A stretch of 23,103 bases of DNA from Dictyocoela muelleri (taxonomy: Eukaryota; Microsporidia). The stretch is taken from assembly GCA_016256075.1 (NCBI GenBank), contig SDVU01000067.1, forward strand, positions 1-23,103, given 5' to 3'. Positions 17,746-23,103 of the stretch are shown here, in pieces. How positions within the stretch are numbered: the stretch's first letter is position 1; each line of letters opens with the position of its first letter. The position numbers and the translations under genes are program-made. A model generated the notes under the pieces. The model worked only from the letters and a program-made list of their open reading frames with translations. It made no database searches and was not told the origin of the DNA.

Positions 17746-19147
17746 CTTATTATCGATCTTCTGAAACAAAAAATTACCTATAATTTCGAAAAAAATAAAT
17801 TTATTGGATTTTTAAATTTGTTTAAAATTGAATTAAAGAAAATTCTGTTATAATATCTCGAATGGTTAATACCATTTTTATTATCCGACTGTAAAATTAA
17901 TACCATATACGTTAATTTGCTTGTCTTAACAAGTCAATAAATTTTACCCGAGTTAAAATGTGACTCATTGGACAAAGAATTTAACGATATAGGCCGTATC
18001 AGGATAATTTATCGTTCTATGGAGATTTTCAAAACTCTTAGATACCAATTTACGAATAAAATAAAATAAAGAGATTTTCTAGATTCGTCGCCAATATATT
18101 GTCGTTTGAAATACTGTCTTAATTCACAAGCATCTAAATAATTGAACAAAAAGTTTTCCGAATAACGCAAAATTTTTATTTTTTAAATTATTAAATATTC
18201 TTTATAAAATTAATAATTTAACTTGATATAAAAATTGATTTAATAATGATGGGAAAACATTCGATTTTTTACAAGATAATAGAATTCTAAGACATATGAA
18301 CCATTGTTTACAATGGAATAACGTAACAAAAATTATGATGTCAACTGTTAGAAAAGAGAACGTTGAATTTATTACTGTTCTATTAAAAATATCAAAAAAA
18401 ATCGTATATTAAATACAAAAATTTAAATTCATAAATATCTTTTCATGTTAAATTGTATATTATGGAATATTACTTACAATCAAATTAAATAAATTTTTGA
18501 TAATGTGCAAATGAACCAATTTAATTGCCAAAAAAAATTATATGTGCAATTTAAAAATGAAATTGACGTAGAAAAATATATTTTGTTTAGCAAATTCTAT
18601 GGAAGAATGTTAAAAAATACTATTTAAGTATAAAAACATGGAAAATCACCTAGTGATGATTATAAAAATCTGTAATGTTAGAATATTTGTCAATATTATA
18701 ATGCCCCAAAATTTTTTTTCGAAGAGTTAATAACAATCAATCTGCTATGCTTACAAAAGTTATTTTTAATAAAATTTAATGTATCATTTTTTTGCACTGA
18801 TTGGTAATAATATTTTGATAACACTCAGATAATTTAAGTTAGAGCGTAAAATTAATATCTATTCAATAAGTAAAAGGCACTATATGGTATTAACACCAAG
18901 TATATTGGTGTTTAAATAAGATATTGAATATATAAATGAGAATAAAGCTTGTTTTAAAAAAATGAAATCAATGAATGGTTACAAAATTTTTTCTTTAAGA
19001 CGCTGAGTTTTTAAAAAATGATGTTAATGATATTTACGAAACATTTAAGACTGTTTTATTAAGTAATTTTAATCATTAAAAATATTTGTAAAATCTTTTA
19101 ATAAACTCGTCTTAAATTTTAAAAAAATTCACAAAAAAAATTGGTAA
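17746..19147. other. Unresolved AT-rich stretch with traces of decayed coding DNA
   Basis: No feature with an identity. The frame at 18236-18413 (plus) is open for 57 codons and has a protein-like composition (RHMNHCLQWNNVTKIMMSTV). A second open stretch near 17960-18067 reads EFNDIGRIRIIYRSMEIFKT. I recognise neither. TTAATACCATATA occurs near 17900 and inverted near 18880 (TATATGGTATTAA), a possible pair of short inverted ends. These could be remnants of a host gene or of an element older than the rest. Confidence 0.35.
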
Positions 19148-20266
19148 ATGGGGATTAAATGGCGTCTTGAAGATTAAACGGAGTTTTTGAAAAAAAATAA
19201 AAAAAAGTAATAAAAATAATTAAAATCTTAGAATTTATATACAAAATTGTGAGAACATGTTTAAATTCTTGAGTTTTTTTCAGTCTTATGCTCCGTAAAA
19301 ATCTTATAAGATACTCGGAGTGCTATTCGTCGCTTAGCCTTACTTTTACACGCAAAAAAAAACTTTTCATATGGCTTCAAAATCCTTCAATAGTCTGTGT
19401 ATTACCAGTTGGATCTTCCGGATCGACAAAGATAATTGAATGATTAACACTTCTGTGTTAGATAATCATTATTTTGTAAAACTGAAACCTAAGAATTACA
19501 TTTATTTGTGATTATTAAACTGTCTGGTCTAATGTATTCGGATATTATATGATTAATTGTCTCCGAATTTCTATTTGCTACAGGGAAAACAAAGAATTTT
19601 TGACCCTCTTTCTATACCTCCTATGTACCATTGACCATCTGTAAATCTTCAACGATTATTTTAACGTATAAAACAGACTTTCATATATTTCAACTATTTT
19701 TCTTGTCACATTTGCATTGAACCGTCAAGTTTCTCACTATTTGAAATACATGATTACAAATATCTTTTCTGACGAATCGGAAAATTCAGAAAAGTTTCCC
19801 TATCAACATCTAAATCATAAGAAATGTCCTGGTGTTTAATTCGGTTTATTTATTTGTAGAAAACCATAAAAATAGATTATATTTTTAATCCACTACCAGA
19901 GAAACACTATTATTTCGTAAATTACATGTTAAAAGGAATGATATTTTACATACACAATGATAGCAGACACACGATGATTTTTTCTCGACCTATGGCATTA
20001 ATGCCATCATACGCCTTGGATAAACCATGGTATTACATTTAAGAAAATACGCGCTAAAAATACGTTTATAGTTATTTCAATAGAAAAAATACTGTTTTGG
20101 ATGATTCTGTAATCATAAGATTAAGAATTTCTTCGTCAGTATAGATTTTTTCTGGTATGACTATTTTTTGTTGTATTTCGCATTATTATAAGAGGATGTT
20201 TCAAAAATTCTCAAAGACGTCGTTTAATCTCAAGACGCCGTTAATCTCAAAGACTCCATTTAATCT
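19148..20266 (-). mobile_element. Merlin element G with tandem-repeat terminal repeats and dead transposase
   Basis: The ends carry GATTAAAYGGCGTCTTGA-type units: two at the left (19152-19190) and three, inverted, at the right (20202-20266). The transposase is on the minus strand, about 20150 to 19270. Readable blocks in order are EEILNLMITESSKTVFFLLK, RKIVEIYESLFY (the first catalytic position has Tyr in place of Asp, at 19683-19685), WYIGGIERGSK and FFVFPVANRNSETINHIISE. Then come SLIITNKCNS (the second position has Asn in place of Asp) and VNHSIIFVDPEDPTGNTQTI followed by EGF, with the catalytic Glu, and MKSFFLRVKVRLSDE. Two lost Asp residues plus several frame changes and stops make it inactive. 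This copy is closest to the textbook Merlin/ISXO2 pattern. Confidence 0.82.
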
Positions 20267-20514
20267 AATTATTAATTCATTTCTAAATGAGTACAATTAT
20301 AAGATAAATTACACAAAAGGGAAACAAAATATATTGGTCGGCGCAGCTTTAAGGTATTCGTTTACTTTAAGATCAATTTAAACTCAATAAATATCTGATA
20401 GTGAAAAAACGCTATAATAGGTGCGTTATATAAAGAATTCGGTCAATTGAGTAAGAAAGTAACATATATACACTTGATAAAACAATATCATTAGAAAATA
20501 TATATAAAAATCTG

Positions 20515-20827
20515 GGTTATACCAAGACTTGGTTCCCCCCTCGGAAAAATAAAATACCAACAATCAAATATGGCATTAATAAAGCATAATAAAAAAATGC
20601 ATAAATTCACGAGATAAACTCAAATATGCAAGAATTTTTTTTTCTTATGTCTTTTATTTTATAATTTCTGAAAATATAAGACATAAGAAATAGAAATTCT
20701 TGCATATTTGAGTTTATCTCGTGAATTTATGCATTTTTTATTATGCTTTATTAATGCCATATTTGATTGTTGGTATTTTATTTTTCCAGGGGGGCAAGTC
20801 GGGTCTCACAGTTATCTTTGCTTTAAA
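20515..20827. repeat. Left palindromic end of Merlin C
   Basis: Foldback of arms about 20530-20655 and 20665-20803, centred near 20660. It is followed by the 33-bp inner repeat at 20795-20827. The plus-strand open frame at 20708-20917 is only a reading of this repeat. Confidence 0.85.
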
Positions 20828-20929
20828 AAAATTTTTGATATGATTTTTATATGGAATATAATAAACAAAAAAATCTTTACGGCATTATATATAATAAAAA
20901 TAATTACAATAAAATAAAATTAATTTTTA

Positions 20930-21799
20930 CTTAAAATTATTGCTAAAAAATCTGCAAATCTGATATCTTTATAATTTCTGAAGAACATGAATACATTCAA
21001 ATTGTCCGGAAGTGTGTCGATATTTCTACCATAACTATAATGCTTAATTTTTTTAAGATTCAATCATAAGTTCTCAATTTTCTGTGTATGGGCTTTCGTT
21101 AATGGATCTACTAAACATTCACTGTGATTAACTTGGTCTAGAAAACAATTATTTATGGCGTTATAAGCAGACACCATTTATCAGATACAATGTATGGCTT
21201 GTTTTTTATTTCTATTTGTATGATAGGCAATAGTGTGGATATCTTCTTATCTTTAAAAGCTTCAAAATAGCAATAATCACTTTTGTTTTCCACTGCTCCA
21301 AAAATCGAAACTGGTTTTCCTATTTTCCCATGTATTTCCCTTTTTCCCAAAATGTTTCATCAATCTGTATTTCTTTCAAAATTATTCTCAATTGTCTTTT
21401 ATTTAGTTTTACAAAATTTGAAATTTTATTTCGAAAAAATTTAATTAACTTTGAAATAGCAATTCTCCAATTCCACAATTTTCCATAACATATTTAGAGG
21501 TAAAATCCACTTTTGAAAAAAAATAAAAGCAAATTTTAAGAATACGAAAGGTGTAGCTTTGATTTCTGATAAAGAATAGTCTTCTAACAAACTGTATGTA
21601 TTTTTACATTTACTACACTTCCATGCTTTGCAGAAATTATATTTTACACACTTTTTAATTCTAATGGTTTTTCACACTTGATGTAATTCTTATATAGAAC
21701 GATGGCATTAATGACACATAGTAATTCTATTATAATATCTTTTGAAGAAATATAATTATAAAATTCATGGTCTTTAGATCGATTTCTACCTTTTAGCAT
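20930..21799 (-). pseudogene. Merlin transposase fossil, copy C
   Basis: Runs from MLKGRNRSKDHEFYNYISSK (ATG at 21799) to the TAA at 20930, about the full family length (close to 290 codons). Blocks in order: IIIELLCVINAIVLY, a Cys-containing zinc-ribbon region (KCEKPLELK, then WKCSKCKNTYSLLEDYSL in another frame), ILKEIQIDETFWEKGKYMG (first Asp), and SIFGAVENKSDYCYFEAF. KPYIVSDKWC (second Asp; within the open frame 21153-21350), VNHSECLVDPLTKAHTQKI followed by ENL (catalytic Glu), KHYSYGRNIDTLPDNL and FADFLAIILSKN follow. All three catalytic residues are present, but frame changes and a stop at the usual W after ENL break the gene. It resembles Merlin B. Confidence 0.85.
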
Positions 21800-21816
21800 A
21801 GGGTTGTAAAAAAAAC

Positions 21817-22121
21817 TTTAAAGCAAAGATAACTGTGAGACCCGACTTGATTCCCTCCCTTGTAAATAAAAAATGCCTGTAAACGAATATGTCATTAATA
21901 AAGCATAATAAAAAATTTTTAAAATCACGAGATAAACTCAAATATGCAAGAATTTTTTTATGTCTTATTTTTGGAAATTATCAAATATAAGACAAAAAAA
22001 TTCTTGCATATTTGAGTTTATCTCGTGGTTTTACAAAATTTTTATTATGCTTTATTAATGACATATTCGTTTACAGGCATTTTTTATTTTACAAGGGAGG
22101 GAACCAAGTCGTGGTAGAACC
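21817..22121. repeat. Right palindromic end of Merlin C
   Basis: The inner repeat at 21817-21849 is followed by a foldback with arms about 21850-21970 and 21985-22113. The same core sequences as the left end are present. The arms of this copy are more alike than those on the left. The open frame at 22012-22227 is a reading of the repeat. Confidence 0.85.
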
Positions 22122-22860
22122 ATATCTGTTTGTATATTCGTTGAAAATTATTTTAAAGTGTGAACAATATAAAACTTTTCGACTGGATTTTCAGAAATTT
22201 GGATTGAAATTGAAGGAACCTTTCTGAAAATTCGGATCGATATCATTGAATCACTTTCAAAGACCCATATAAGAAATAAATATATTATTATGTCTCGATC
22301 TAAAAATAAGATGAGTTAAAGCCAAGGCAGTATAGCCTGAATCTGCACAGTGTGTTGCTAATTTTTCGATGAATGATGTGATTTTATGACTTGATGTCCC
22401 CGAATATATATTGTTGGATAGAGTTGAAGAATTTATAGCACAAATTGTTTCAAATGTCTAAAATTTTTCAACTCAAAAAAAATCATTCCTCTCCGTTTAA
22501 AATCCAAAATTAAAGGGTGCAATTGAAAGAACCAATAGAACTTTGATTCATAAACTTTAAAAATTGTATAAAAATAGTTGGAAAGAGTGAGACAAATTTT
22601 TGATATTTGAAATATATGTTACGCGTATTTCACCTCGAACTAGTACAAAAAAACATTCTATTCGAACTATTATATGTTTTAAACCTTTAATTTTATTTTC
22701 AGAAGGTAATTTAGGAAATTAAATTGAAAACGATGAGACAAATGATTTTTATATGACAGGCTGTTTTTTGTTAGGGATACTTTTGAAAGATGAATATGAG
22801 TAAAGAAATAATTGAATTTCAAAAGTTAAACCTAGTAGGAGTTTAGATTATTTAGATCAG

Positions 22861-23103
22861 ATGTTCCCAAAGTGCCAATTAGAGACTCTTTTGGCCCGTG
22901 AGACGTCTCAAGGATTCCCTGAGAAAAAAATTATTGAATAGGTGGGGTCTCTAAAAGAATCCCCAATGGGTTTGCAATTAAAATATATTTATATTTTAAA
23001 TTAGTTAACTTTTTTTTATAAAAAACCAATAATCTAATATTTATATTTTACAAGTATATAATTATGTGAAACTTAATTAAGTTGATTTTTTATTGCTTTA
23101 TAA
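22861..23103. other. Possible hAT-type element end, otherwise AT-rich
   Basis: At 22859-22920 AGATGTTCCCAAAGTGCCAA, then TTTTGGCCCGTGAGACGTCTC, resembles the ends of hAT transposons (CAG-GGTTCCCAAA---, GGCCCG). An imperfect inverted partner, GGTCTCTAAAAGAATCCCC, lies at 22945-22963. No transposase follows before the window ends. Confidence 0.3.

Larger units (their letters stand above)
20515..22121 (-). mobile_element. Merlin element C with palindromic (foldback) terminal repeats
   Basis: The 1607-bp unit starts GGTTATACCAAGACTTGGTT at 20515 and ends with the inverse complement of GGTTCTACCACGACTTGGTT at 22121. Each end is itself a palindrome of about 270 bp (20530-20803 and 21845-22113). 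These share CACGAGATAAACTCAAATAT, GCAAGAATTTTTTT and ATTAATAAAGCATAATAAAA. Just inside each palindrome is a perfect 33-bp inverted repeat beginning CAAGTCGGGTCTCACAGTTA (20795-20827, and 21817-21849 inverted). A Merlin transposase fills the centre. The flanks AAATCTG and ATATCTG are similar (6 of 7), possibly a worn target duplication. It interrupts a gypsy fossil. Confidence 0.8.
20267..22860 (+). mobile_element. Ty3/gypsy-like LTR retrotransposon fossil, partial, interrupted by Merlin C
   Basis: Broken remnant of a gypsy-type pol gene. The end of the RNase H region lies at about 20267-20390. The integrase core follows at about 22130-22860, recognised from a short block of the IERTNRTL type typical of the integrase end and a KYIIV-like strand. 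The 1.6-kb Merlin C element (20515-22121) separates the two. No long terminal repeats and no reverse transcriptase were recognised in the window. The left part is cut off where Merlin G begins. It carries several breaks and looks old. Confidence 0.65.

Noticed and set aside
20708-20917. 69-residue plus-strand protein, and the similar one at 22012-22227
   Set aside because: Both are readings of the palindromic ends of Merlin C.

Overview
The window is an AT-rich (roughly three quarters A+T by eye) piece of a eukaryotic genome made almost entirely of decayed transposable elements, with one intact host gene. The mix of Merlin (IS1016/IS1595-like), pogo/Tigger and MULE DNA transposons, an intronless gene with a CCC motif touching its ATG, and the lack of other genes over 23 kb suggest a repeat-rich microsporidian of the large-genome type. 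That placement is inference; no rRNA or other decisive marker is present.

Layout. 1-495: a 5'-cut Merlin transposase (A1). 626-677: a GC-rich palindrome. 970-2982: a Tigger transposase fossil (Tigger 1), split at 1280-1575 by a foldback MITE with an exact 8-bp target duplication. 3137-3460: 16-bp tandem repeats arranged as a giant inverted repeat. 3638-4090: a tRNA-headed SINE with perfect 14-bp target duplications. 4250-4860: Tigger 2 (minus). 5140-5560 and 5686-6785: two Merlin copies (F and A2, minus). 6893-7204: a foldback MITE. 7250-9880: Merlin B (minus), holding a nearly complete MULE at 7503-9174 that is flanked by a 76-bp direct repeat. 9911-11478: Merlin D (minus), whose ends match the two MITEs, apparently inserted in another Merlin (N-terminus at 11479-11625). 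11691-12746: two more foldback elements. 13222-13870: Merlin E (plus). 14060-15210: Tigger 3 (minus). 15238-15809: a non-autonomous inverted-repeat element.

16217-17194 is the only intact host gene: a Trm10-family (SPOUT) tRNA m1G9 methyltransferase carrying five copies of an 18-residue low-complexity repeat between its N-terminal region and its catalytic domain. It is followed by a short 18-bp tandem repeat and a second SINE copy (17281-17745).

17750-19140 is unresolved AT-rich DNA with one open stretch I do not recognise. 19148-20266 is Merlin G (minus), with tandem-repeat ends. 20267-22860 is a broken Ty3/gypsy fossil (RNase H end, then integrase), interrupted by Merlin C at 20515-22121, whose two ends are each a roughly 270-bp palindrome.

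The elements share lineages: Merlin transposases of at least four families sit next to palindromic MITEs that carry the same ends, so the transposases probably mobilised the MITEs. No transposase here is intact. The most notable items are the Merlin with palindromic ends, the MULE with its iteron-like ends and 76-bp flanking repeat, the SINE family, and the repeat-expanded Trm10.
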